Positions 10,935-21,464 of a stretch of 64,000 nucleotides of DNA are shown piece after piece; position 1 is the stretch's first letter; every line of letters starts with the position of its first letter. The DNA lies in NCBI RefSeq assembly GCF_001649575.2, contig NC_051446.1:19109081-19173080 (forward strand), written 5' to 3'. A model generated the notes under the pieces. The model did not search any database. It worked only from the letters and a program-made list of their open reading frames with translations, and was not told where the DNA came from. The stretch is from Kryptolebias marmoratus. Its lineage: Eukaryota > Chordata > Actinopteri > Cyprinodontiformes > Rivulidae. Both the position numbers and the translations under genes were made by a program.

Positions 10935-12090
10935 GCCAGAGTGGCTGTCCTGTCAGCGACACATCCTCCACTGGTCGATACTCATACAAACACACACACC
11001 AACGCTCTGAAACATATCCAGACAACAGGAACTGCCTTTTTAACATACAAATTGTCTTATAATATCGAACGGTGCCTGTTTTGTGACTGTACTACGTGCC
11101 TTTCTGGCCAGAGACAACTTCTTAGGATTTCACTTCGAACCGCAAGCGTACATCCGGTGTTGATCTACAAAAAAGATGGATATTTTGGACATCAGTTTGG
11201 ACTCTAAAAAAGCCGTACATATCTTTTATTGCATGAATGAATGCGTCATAGGGGAACACTGAGAGAAAAAGAGTCCCGCTAGATCAGTGACTGCAGAGAG
11301 TTTGAGCCCAGGAAGGACAAACAAGTCTTGAGAGTTGAGAATGCTTCACTCCTCCGATAAACAAAGACATGAAACAGGCTTTAAGGCCAGCTACAGCACA
11401 AACAGAGCTCCTTTCAAACGTGTGAACAACCTGTTCGCAAGGGTAAAATAAACCTTGCACAAACAAGACACAGCAAGCCGCCGCTATTCTGCAGAACCTC
11501 GGTGCAACATTGACAAAAGAAAGTCTTACAGAAAAAGGGAGCCTGAAAGTAACACTCAATTGCTTGCTTGTATTTATGTTGACAATCTGCTGTTGACTCT
11601 ATTCAAAGTTGTCCTGAATGGCACCTTACAGTCGATAAGCACAGGCAGGATTTAAGAGCTGCGTGCAGACTCTTTTATTTTGGCCCTTGACTTTTATAGT
11701 TCCAGTAGTCTAATTTACTGAGTAAAATCGCTTTTTGTCCTGCTGTAATAACCCAGATGACAATAGGCTGAGTTGACAAAAAATGTAAATTAACTTGCAC
11801 TTTTTTACCACAATTTTGCACTCACAATGGAAGCTTTAAAAGCAGCTGAGAACACTCTTTGGGTAATATTTATAGTCATCTACATTTGCTTTTGATTGGT
11901 GGAGCTAATATATGGACCTGCAGAAAGTCTTCTGGACTGAAAAATAATTCAAGACTTAAAAAGCAAGGTGTATTCAATCTCCAATGATATACATACTTAT
12001 ACTGAGCGTGTTTGAGTGCAGCTGCACATTACATTGAAAATGTATCATTATTGCAATATCAGTGTGGGTTTATCACAACTGACGTTGTTA
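10935..12090. other. Gene-free stretch
   Basis: Moderately AT-rich DNA. Open frames at 10932-11207, 11284-11559 (minus) and 11455-11655 have no recognisable domain. No repeat family was recognised before the LINE begins. Confidence 0.55.
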
Positions 12091-12094
12091 TGGG

Positions 12095-12769
12095 AAAAAG
12101 GTTTGAGCTGAGTCTTTGCCTCAAGCGGAGAAGTTCAAGTATCTGAAGATCTAGTTCACAACTGATGGCAGGATGGAGCATGAAGCAGACCAACAAATCC
12201 GGCCCTTGGCCACATCATGTAATGACGGCGCTTCTCTGTTCTGTCATGGTAAATAAAAACCTGAACAAAAGATGAAGCTCTACTTTTGCTGGTCAACTTA
12301 AGTTCCAACTCTCACCTATGGTCTTGAGGTATGGGTCAGGACCAAAAAAAAGACAAGATCCTGAACACTAACTACTGAAATAAGCTTTCTTCTTAGTGTA
12401 GCGTGGTTTAGTCTTAAAGATAAAATAGGGTGCTCCTTCATCTGAGGAGAGCTCGGAGTACAGCAGCTGCTCCTCCACATCCAAAAGAGTCATTTGAGGT
12501 GGTTTAAGGATCTGATTAGGATGGCTACCAGGCGCCTTACTATAGAGGTATTTTGCAAATGTTGTACTGGGAGGAGGTCACAGAAGAAATATAATCCCTC
12601 CAGCGCTGGAGGGATTATATTTCTTCTGTGACCTGGGAATATTTTAGGATCCCCCAGGATGAGCTGGAGAGTGTCAATGGGGAGAGAAATGTCTGGGTTT
12701 CCCCCAATGACCTGTTACCTCTGCAGCTCAACCACAGATAAGCAGAAGAACATGGATGAATGGATGATA
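12095..12769 (+). mobile_element. Decayed RTE-clade (Rex3-like) LINE, 3' end
   Basis: Retrotransposon remnant: the C-terminal end of the reverse-transcriptase ORF plus 3' tail. In one frame (12128 onward) EKFKYL, DGRMEHE and, at 12311, LTYGLEVWV can be read, typical of the post-catalytic part of RTE-type reverse transcriptases. A TAG stop at 12152-12154 and frame breaks show it is dead. Further on come cagcagctgctcctcc, caggatgagctgg, gtctgggtttccc and agataagcagaagaacatgg, followed by a short GATG-type tail (gatgaatggatga), matching the known (GATG)n 3' end of Rex3. It is 5'-truncated, as LINE copies usually are. Part of the tail has been replaced by a palindrome (12575-12634). The exact family name is recalled, not searched. 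Confidence 0.85.
12575..12634. repeat. Perfect 60-bp palindrome inside the LINE
   Basis: The 30 bases 12575-12604 are the exact reverse complement of 12605-12634, with the centre at GC|GC and no spacer. The right arm reads as ordinary LINE tail (gctggagggattatattt..., then acctgggaa). The left arm occupies the place where the family normally carries other sequence, so it appears to be an inverted copy of the right arm. Confidence 0.97.
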
Positions 12770-13130
12770 TTGTCATTACAATGCTCAACAATAACACTGC
12801 AATCACATGTTTTTCTAATAACAAGCAGTGCCTATGATGAATCATACTTCTTTCAGTATGATGGACATGTCTGAAAGATCACTTTAACAAACATAACCCC
12901 TTTGTATACTGTCTGTGTTTGTCCAGGTCATTCAAAAACACAAGAAACAAAATTTAAAGAAAATTTAATTCGATTTTTATCTTCAGATGTTTTGAATTTT
13001 CTTCGAAAAATCACCACAACTTGACATACAAAACAGAAACAAAAAGAGTTAAAAAGACTAATAGCTTGGAAAAACTTAAATGTTATATATTCTTACTTGT
13101 TAGCAGTGTGGTAAATCTCCACCTATAATT
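12770..13130. other. AT-rich gene-free stretch
   Basis: No gene, RNA or repeat recognised. A/T-rich words near 12930-13000 give weak self-complementarity only. Confidence 0.55.
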
Positions 13131-13149
13131 TTAAGTGTCTACATGTGAC

Positions 13150-13560
13150 CCTTTTGTACCCAGTAATATCCACACTCATTGTGGTGCTGTGGTGTGTTGG
13201 TGTTCCTGTCAGGCAGCCTCCCCGGCTGAGGTCAGCACTGTGCTGCTAAAGGTCAACCCCCCGGGTAATTTGTTTTACCACAGCCCCATCACCGCCCAAA
13301 CACAGGGCGGCGTATCAAGTAAACCAATTATTATCTGACATGAATCGGCGAGCAGAGAGGTCCCACACGACCACTTCGGCTATTACTATTGAAATGTCTT
13401 ATTTTCGCAACAAAAAGGCACCTTGCCCTCGTTCCTCCTGGATCTTTTTTCGCTGCTACTTATCAGCTGCCAAGTGACTCATTTACCTGTGATGTGTAAT
13501 TCTGCGTGGGACTTAAAGGTAATTTAACCAACATCCAAACAAGAAAATAAATTAAACCGT
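13150..13560. promoter_or_regulatory. Possible conserved non-coding element
   Basis: A non-repetitive block with above-average CpG for its surroundings (gaatcggcgagcagagagg, ccacacgaccacttcggc) and words such as cttatcagctgccaagtgac and cttaaaggtaatttaacc. No recognisable coding content. Inference. Confidence 0.38.
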
Positions 13561-13639
13561 TCTGTTTCTCTACCTCTCATTTTCCCCCTTCCCCTTTCTG
13601 TCTCCAAAACATAAACAGCAGTCAAAACAGAGAGCTTTC

Positions 13640-14240
13640 TCCTGCTTAGTATTCAGCTGTAACTCTCCTGGGTGGACACCATGCTGTGAAGACAATCTGC
13701 ATTTTGATAGGTGCACACTGGAGGTTTCCGCACGGCTCTTTTAAAGCTGATACATTGGAAAACAACACAGGACAGCCACTTCTAATCTAGGAATATTTAG
13801 CAGACTGTTGAGTGGAACAGCAAATAACTTGGTGGGATTTATCTCATTTCATTAACCGGAATCAGCGCTGACACAAGGATATGATGTGAAGCTGATCATT
13901 TGTGGCGCTCTGACTGTGCTGGCCAACATGGAAATGCAAGCAATATATAACCATCTCAGAGAGCCATTTGTACAATCTCTCCATTAGGAGCCACTTTGTT
14001 CTTGTAGCCCCTCTGGCCTCAAACCAGGCTTCAGCCTCTGATGGCTGTAGCCATGGCAACTGCCTTCATTGTACACTTGCAAATAATGAAGACAATGTGT
14101 TTTCCATTTAGATGAGCTTTTTCTAGTACAAGAAGATATGAAAAGTCCACCCTGACTGTTTCATTAAGGGAAAGCAAAATAACACGAATCCTTGTGCTGG
14201 GTGTTTTATACAAGTTCGTATCACAGATTAAATTGGCCTG
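13640..14240. promoter_or_regulatory. Possible conserved non-coding element (two sub-blocks)
   Basis: Long non-repetitive stretch. The 13855-14120 part is the strongest: ggaatcagcgctgacacaag, tgatcatttgtggcgctctg, aaatgcaagcaatatataac, gatggctgtagccatggc and gcaaataatgaagacaatg. A minus-strand frame of 65 codons here is unrecognisable. The density of balanced, non-simple words suggests constraint, but no alignment was made. Confidence 0.4.
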
Positions 14241-14288
14241 GTGGGACACCAGTCAATGATGATGCTCAGGGTTTGATGCTGTGCTACA

Positions 14289-14327
14289 CAACTAAACTTG
14301 GAAAAGTCGCATTTCCAAGTTTAGTTG
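14289..14327. repeat. Perfect 16-bp inverted repeat (hairpin)
   Basis: Arm caactaaacttggaaa (14289-14304), 7-nt spacer, arm tttccaagtttagttg (14312-14327). An additional outer pair atgct/agcat (14276-14280 and 14332-14336) could extend the fold after an 8/4-nt asymmetric internal loop. The stem is too short for a typical pre-miRNA. It may be a local inverted duplication. Confidence 0.9.
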
Positions 14328-14329
14328 CA

Positions 14330-16010
14330 AAAGCATATAAATCTTAGAGGATTTGGATGTTGTAAGGAAACGCTTAAGGAAGGAAAAAGAAGAGTGCTCC
14401 AAGCAAATAATTCAGCAACTCGATCGCATAAAGCAAAACAAAGAGTACAAGAAAGGAAGGCAAATGAAAAGTAGAAAAGTAGCTTTTGAAGGAATGCAAC
14501 ATTCTGTTGATTACACTTGACTTTTAACAATGTTTAGCTATTTTGAAACTTGTTATAAGACTCGTCCGTTATTACAGACCCAGAGATCAGTCCTCAGAAA
14601 ATTACATTATGTTAATGAGTATTAAAGCTGATGTAACTAATATTTTTTTCTTGTTTTTTTCAAATCACAAGCTGGAAATTCAACAGAAACATTGAAATGC
14701 CCATCCCACACCAGCTGGTTCAAGAACATCCACATCAGAGAAGCCACAGAATAAAAAAGAGAAACTTTCTGAGAACAGCCAAAAGATTCTCCTAAACCTA
14801 ATGAACTGTAGCTTTTTTTTTTTGACAGCCTTTTCAATTTTTGTGTCAGTTATCAACCTTTTCAGCACACAACAGGGTTTTAGAATTGTAACTACTATAG
14901 GAGAAAGCCAACCAGACTTACAAAAACAACTAAAAGCTGCTCCGTTGTTATTGTGGTTTTTAGGCCGTAAAGAAAAAGTGGACACGTGTGAAACAGGCTG
15001 CTACGTCACTGTTTCTCAGAAACATAAATACCCTAAAAACAGACTTTTTAAAAAGATCTATTTTGCAAAGCTTTTCTAATGCTTTTTTTTCCATCAACAA
15101 AAACTGTTTGGATGTGTATGAAAATGAAAATGCAGAAGAAAACATCCATGTTTGTTAAGTTATCATTTCCTTTTAACTTCTTTTATTTCTAAATACAGTA
15201 AATCATTTTATTTTGAGGACATTTTTATATGAACACACTGCGTGTGTTTGTCGTAAACCTCAACATGTTGATATTTTTTCTCCAGATGTCAAAAATTATT
15301 TACATTTGAAACCAATGTTCCCGTCATAATGAAAACTATCAATAAGCAGGAATTGTTTTGTAACTGGACAATTGCTCTAAAAATTGAAGAAAAAAAAAAA
15401 GAGCTCAACAAGTAGAATGTTTATTAGAAATAAAAACCAGGACTTGGGTGTGAGCGTGTGTAAACACCACACAGCAGGCAGAGGAAGGAATGGAAAAATC
15501 TCAAAGTGTAGTAGACTCTTTTCCACTCACTGTTTATAGGGAAAACACCCTTTAAGCAGGGCCAGCTTTCCAGGCCCAAATTAATTCAAGTTTTACAAAT
15601 CACTAGACAGGAAACACACTGTTGTTCTCCACTTCCACTTCTGTTTCACAGCGCAGTAAACACTCCTGATTTGCTCCAATTCTGCTCACAAGAAGAAAGA
15701 TAGATACCAGATAGATACTCTAATTCCTTGATAACAAACGTTTATCTCAAAGAGCAGAGTGCATTTCACAGAATTGCATCAAGTCTTGTTTATGTTAACG
15801 TAAAACCTTGTAAGAACTATTGACAGAAGAAGCAGCTGTCAATAAAAAAAACCTCATGATTTCTCCTCTTTCTGTGGTTGAGCTCTGTGAACTTTCAGTC
15901 TGAGGAATCTTTTTTACTACTTCCTTAGCGACACAAGGGGTAACCTTTAGAAAAAAAACATAAAAAAGTCACGATGGCACAACAATACCACTTCAGAGTA
16001 GGTTAGTTGC
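14330..16010. other. AT-rich gene-free stretch
   Basis: Long AT-rich DNA with A and T runs (for example T11 near 14813 and A11 near 15390). Overlapping frames on both strands at 14637-15145 are poly-Lys/poly-Phe low-complexity translations. No recognised repeat or RNA. Confidence 0.6.
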
Positions 16011-16019
16011 TACAACAAA

Positions 16020-16400
16020 CAAAACGATTCTGGCGCTTGTGCGTGCGCAGAGGCCACAGTACACAGTGATTGATATACAAGAGATAAAACCCAGTTTGAC
16101 TCCTGAATCCGCCTCCAATCACACGCTCTCTTTGACGCACCGGCCACACACTATCTCCGCCACACACGGCCCAGGCTGCTGATAAGCAGGGCTGAACCGC
16201 TCATATCTAACACTTCTGAAAGAGTTTTTCTTCTGGAATAAATGATCTACTTCTTTAAAATCTATGTTTATAGTGCTAAGGCGCTTTGTGGAAACTGATT
16301 TCAGCGCAGATTCAGGAAAGAACTCCAGTACTGCTCTTTTAGATCTCTAAAATAATCAACCAGTTAATTGATTTTGTGTTACGGGAGATAAATTAAAAGT
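16020..16400. promoter_or_regulatory. Possible conserved non-coding element
   Basis: GC rises relative to the flanks, with ttgtgcgtgcgcagaggcc, acagtgattgatatacaag and ctgctgataagcagggctg; the last carries a GATAAG (GATA-factor) word. Non-repetitive and non-coding in appearance. Inference. Confidence 0.36.
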
Positions 16401-16449
16401 AATACATTCTTTGAAGTGCGATTTTATTTCAGTTTCCTGTTTTGTAGAA

Positions 16450-16900
16450 TTGAAAATTGTGTTTTAGATTATTGGTAAAACAAGATGACAGAATTAATAT
16501 TCAGCTGAATTCAGTTGTGCCCCAAATGCTGAAAAACACAGAAAATCCACTTCAGCCCAAAGCTGCTCATTACCTGCTGATTGTAAAGCAGCACAAGGAG
16601 TTTTTACAAAAAGCCTCTATGATTGGTGCACTTGAGCTCAATACACCACATGTATTTTTAATGAGACAAGCCTCCTTGATAGAGGGAGACTGCCGGCGTG
16701 GCTGATGATGCCTTACATCTCAACTGGGTATTTGAACAATCTTTTATGCAGAGTCCCTTCATGTTTTGAAGTAACCACAAATAATGAATTAGCTTTTAGC
16801 CATTAGCGGCTCAGAGGCCGTTAGGAAGGGAAATCTCTTCCGAAATCATCCATCCTCGAGACGGACGCAGGATTGTTGGACACTCTTAAGTGCTGTTTCT
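16450..16900. promoter_or_regulatory. Possible conserved non-coding element
   Basis: A long balanced block with gaattaatattcagctgaat (a near-palindromic stretch), ttttaatgagacaagcctcc, TAATGA at 16782-16787 and gccattagcggctcagaggc. The 82-codon plus frame 16457-16705 is unrecognisable. Among the stronger enhancer-like blocks by look. Confidence 0.4.
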
Positions 16901-16904
16901 TTGC

Positions 16905-18060
16905 TCCCCGTTGAGATGTAAGTCAGTCATTTGGCACCTTGTAGCGGCACTGAACACATCCTTATGTGGCCTCACTCAGCTCAGAGGTTCAGCTAATTCT
17001 TTTTATTGGCTCCCAACACCACTGCTCCAACACACAGAAATCCTCAGAGCAAAAACACTGTTAAAGCACTATAAAGAGTGTGACATGAGGGTAAACACCA
17101 AAAGGTTAAAAAAAATACACTAAGGCTATAGGAAAATTTGGATTAATGCTGAACCTCTGCTACACACTCAAACACACGTTCTCAAATGACCAAAAAGGAA
17201 CTGGGACTGCAGTGAGGTTCTAAGAAGCCACCAGGTGTGATCTTTTCATTATTTTCCAACAGAGGCAAGTGAGCACTTCTGGACGCTGTGCACAAGCCTT
17301 TTCTTTTTGTTGCAAAAGTATGCTGGAATCAGGACATCTTTGTCAAAAGACATCTTCGTTTACATGCTGCATGTTTGTCTGTCTTTGCTAACAATTTTGG
17401 ATGAAAAAGTTACAAACACCTACAGATTCGTAGATGACATTTTTCAATTGTTCATAACAGGGTGAGACCTCTGCAAAAGTTGCTGCCTGTGAGGATTTTG
17501 AGAAATACACCGAAAGACTGAGGATATAAAAATGTTGACAAATGATGTCAATAACAGGAAATTTTAAGATTACATCTGTATCCTTTTTTTCACCACACCT
17601 AGGATAAAAGCCTTTAAGTGGAGCAATTTTAATCACTTATGGTCCTATGAAGGATCTATTGGATCTTGTGTAAACTCTATTCTCTTCTGTTTTCTTTTAT
17701 CTGCACTACAAGCACAATGCTAGCGGAGATAAATAGCCCTTCCATGGACAGCTTGGCACAGGTTCACACACGTCAAGGGTCATTAAGGCGGCTGACAAAA
17801 GCTTTTTATAAATAAATTTGTGAATAAGACTACATCGTCCTGTGGTAGTGACTTTATGTGTGTGTGTTTGGGTGATGAGTTGTAGTGTGCGAACGAGCCT
17901 GGTTTCATTTCTTCTTGCAACACTCTAATGACTTTATTGTTTCATTCTTATCCAGCCTCAAGAAGCTATTACCATATAAACACCTGCGTTATCAAGCACC
18001 GCAAACAATTTCCTGGATAATTTAACAAAGATGTGATTGTTGATTTGGCATGAGGTGTTG
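16905..18060. other. Gene-free stretch
   Basis: Mixed DNA. The 77- and 82-codon frames (16890-17123 plus, 17388-17636 minus) are unrecognisable. No RNA gene or repeat family was recognised. Confidence 0.55.
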
Positions 18061-18066
18061 TGACTT

Positions 18067-18068
<2 letters not shown>

Positions 18069-18118
<50 letters not shown>
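18069..18118. repeat. (GT)25 perfect microsatellite
   Basis: 50 bp of uninterrupted GT. The poly Thr-His peptide on the minus strand derives from it. Confidence 0.98.
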
Positions 18119-18121
<3 letters not shown>

Positions 18122-18124
18122 AAT

Positions 18125-20200
18125 ATGTCTATTATTTGTGTGTTTCTGCTGGAACCTTGCTACAGCTGGCCACTTTTCAGCTCCAGTTGTGGGAGGAAAT
18201 TTGTCTGAGTAACCGTGAATGGAGAATGGTTTTGGTAAAGGCTGCATGTTCTGCATTATCATCATGCTTCACACAATCTGTACCAAAACCCAACGTGAGA
18301 CAAAAAGAGAACACTTGCATAACGTAATAGCCCCATGTTGCCCTGCAGATTTGGACCTCTTTAGTTTCTTTTTTTTTTTTTTAGCCAACCACCTCTTTCT
18401 GTCTTTGACTCTCCCTATGTCACCCTCACCCCCACCACCCCCTACCCCACCCCACCCAGTCACAGGAGCTGGATTGTTCTGCTGAGGCTTGGCAGAGGCT
18501 GCGGATGGGAAAAGTGCAGGGGAGGCAGCTAACACTTCCTGCCTCCCTGAATTCGAGAGAGTTAACCTTCACCGAGGGCACAATGGCTTCTCGTTAGCGA
18601 AAGCACCCCACATGCAGCCAGCCTGTCACCAGCCATGTTCCTGTTCACTGACCCCTTCTTTTCCTGTCCTCTCTTGGACTTTTCATCCAACTGCAGCAGC
18701 ATGTCAGACGTGCACATTGTAGAACCCAAATGTATATAAAGAAAAGCAAAATGAAGCTTTTGCATGTGTTTGACAATGACGCAGATCTTTAGTTACAAAT
18801 ACAGATAGGAATACAGGAATTTTCACATCAAAGTCTGTTTACAGGTTTTGGGGAGGACTTCTGCACAGTTGCACAACACTTTTGAAGTTTTACACAGGAA
18901 GCTGAGAGAAATCTGAGACAAAGCCTCCAGTGATTTGACTGGATGCAGAATCAGTTGGGAATGAAGTCTGAAATAAAATATATTAATCATAACAAAAAAA
19001 ACAGAGCTGTAGAGATGGAACAAAATGTGAGTTTACTAGACTTCTCCAGTCCCTTTTTCATGTCACAGCAACTATTAACAAAGCAGCATCTTCAATCCGA
19101 CATTTGTCACTAAAGTTGCATTGTGGGTAATGGATATCCCCAAGTCAAAACAAAGTAACTGACTCAACTCATATATTTGTATTTTTTTTTAATATGGATG
19201 ATAACTTGCTAACAAACTATTTCACAAACCATAATGTCACTTTTCAGCTCTTCAAATAATAGAAATAATGGAGACATGAAGCCACATTAATGAACATAAT
19301 GTACGACAAGGTAATTTATAAATCAGCCCAATGAATTTTCTAGTTAATTCTCATTTTCAAAAGAACTGCAACCAGGAATCATTAAACTGGCACCACGATA
19401 ATATTGCATAACTAATTCACCATCACCAATTTATAATTTATGTTTTGCTCTGTGAACCTTTCAAGTTTTTATATCATACATTTCTCTAATATCAGTATAA
19501 ATTCTAAATTTGTGGTCTTTATTTTTACAATCATTTGAAAATGCATAGACAGTAGTATGAAATGACAAAATCTGATTCTAGTTATTTAAATTTTTTTCCT
19601 CCTATAAACACATACAAACATGGAATATTTGGAACAACAACAAAATTAGTATACTAATCAATTTTTGAAGCTACAATTTACAATAAAAATCACGGTAGAA
19701 TGCATCAAAGCACCTGAAGATATCTTTAAGGATATGTTTTCCATTTAATAGATCAATAAATGATTGTAGAAAAATCAATCAAAAGTTTTGTAACTATAAG
19801 CTGCAGTCATACTTGTATGCATGTCACTTTTTAAACCTCACACAATTGTAGCTATAAACCACAACTAGCATCAAAACTGAAACTCCACTTAATGTCAATC
19901 AGGATGTCAAAGTAAAACACCACATCACAGGTCTGCCACAGCGCAAACAAGCATAACATCATACAGAGGATGAGTAAAAAATAATATTAGGCTTAAAGAG
20001 AAGATGGCAAATAAAACCAAAATTTGCCAAAATGAGTCACAAATCTTTTTAAAAGAAAAGACTGAATACAGAGGATGTGAGTGGGTTCTCTCCAGCTTTC
20101 TTCTCATTTTCACTGACAAAAAAACAAACAGGAGAAAGGCTAGCCTAAGAGAAAATAAAGCATTGATTTTGCACACGGTAGAAGACTCCAATCAATAGGC
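18125..20200. other. Gene-free stretch
   Basis: Non-repetitive at 18130-18360, a T12 run near 18370, a C/A-rich patch at 18420-18465, then AT-rich DNA to 20200. Open frames up to 88 codons at 18219-18535 pair up on opposite strands and carry low-complexity Lys, Phe, Pro or Gly runs. No recognisable repeat or RNA. Confidence 0.55.
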
Positions 20201-20204
20201 TCAA

Positions 20205-20420
20205 GTAATACTCTGCACAAGTTTGATGGCTGAGCTGTACAGAGGCAGACAAGTGCTTTGTCTGGAAATTATTCCCTTTTTTATTGCATTGGCACAACAA
20301 AACAAAAGCGACCAGATCTGTTTAAAGGGACAGCAGCAGCCATGAGAGTCTGTGCAGACATCTGAAGTTGTTGAAGCCATCAGTGAAGGGAGATGTGGGT
20401 TTTTTTAAATTTAATCAATA
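20205..20420. promoter_or_regulatory. Possible conserved non-coding element
   Basis: Balanced non-repetitive block with tgtctggaaattattccc, ttattgcattggcacaac and gaccagatctgtttaaaggg. No coding content. Inference by look. Confidence 0.36.
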
Positions 20421-20424
20421 GGAG

Positions 20425-20930
20425 GTAGTATGTGTTAGCAAATTTGTAGGCTCATTAGTGAAGGAAAGCAAGTAAGAGGGATAATGTGAGGTGGGGGAGG
20501 AGGTCAGGCCATCAGGAGAAAGGGTCATGTTGCTCACCAGCAGCTGACCAGAGAAATGACCTCCTCCTGAAGTCTTGACCTTTGACACTAAGTGCTATTA
20601 AGGCTGGAGGTACAGACACTGTTACTCTCAATGAAAGGGAAAAGGATAAGCATAATTTTCTTTGAAGTACTCACTGACAACTGTCCACTGATGTCCTCAA
20701 AGGTGAACCAATGTCTTTTTAACATTGTGAGCAGCTCTACTAATAAGCAAATCACAGAACATGTGGGGAATCTGAAGCATAGAGGGAAAATATTTCATTT
20801 CCTGACTGCTCTCCTAAGTTGGAGATAAAACTCTGAGGCCACCTGTAAAATGTTAAAAAGCATTGAACCACAGATTTGAACACTCATTAAGCACTTTAAA
20901 GCAGAAAAATCTATGAGATCCCTTTTCTCA
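20425..20930. other. Gene-free stretch
   Basis: Mixed DNA with purine-rich patches at 20460-20520. The 78-codon frame 20592-20828 is unrecognisable. Confidence 0.5.
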
Positions 20931-20931
20931 G

Positions 20932-21460
20932 ATGTTTCCCTCTGTTTCGACCAAATGGCATATCAAGTTCAGGAAATTAGCCAGTTCCTGTTGTGGAAGA
21001 GAAGGAAAGCTGAGCAAGAGAGTACAGTCAATGCAATATTGTTGTAGGCTTAAAGTTTATCAAGGTACTTTAGCATGTTTTATTTACAATTCAAGTTTTA
21101 TAAGAGTAGAAATTATAAGCATTTTTTACCAGCGGGATCTAAACACTCAAAAAATGCCGGAAACCTCAGTACCTCACAAACACATGGAGTTTTCCACAGG
21201 TTTGTTCTGTGCCAATAATATGGCCATTGGGTCATTTAATATCCTCTGGATAAATTGCTTTGAACCCACTGCTGTCCACACATCAGGATCCAATCAAAGG
21301 TCCTTCCTAGTTATGGCAAAGACTCTGCCAGGCTTGAAGCAGCAACATGTCCCCAGGGAAATAGAGAAAAGCCAAATAATCAAAGACAATCCCCTGCTTC
21401 CTGCCTGCTATCAGCACAAAGCATCTAAACGGGACCAGTTCTGAAGTTTCTGCCTTTAAC
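20932..21460 (+). promoter_or_regulatory. Possible conserved non-coding element overlapping the window's longest open frame
   Basis: A 170-codon ATG frame spans 20932-21444, the longest in the window. Its product has no transmembrane segment, signal peptide or domain I know, and one open frame of this size is roughly expected by chance in 64 kb. The DNA from about 21180 is balanced and non-repetitive and has two TCF/LEF-type ATCAAAG words (21293-21299 and 21379-21385). I therefore favour non-coding regulatory DNA over a gene; an unrecognised exon remains possible. Confidence 0.35.
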
Positions 21461-21464
21461 CAAG

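Noticed and set aside
20422..20430. let-7-like word GAGGTAGTA
   Set aside because: The base before and the bases after do not match let-7, and no complementary arm is found nearby, so no precursor hairpin.
20932..21444. 170-codon plus-strand open frame as a gene
   Set aside because: No domain, signal or membrane segment; about one such frame is expected by chance. Kept only as a possible regulatory block.
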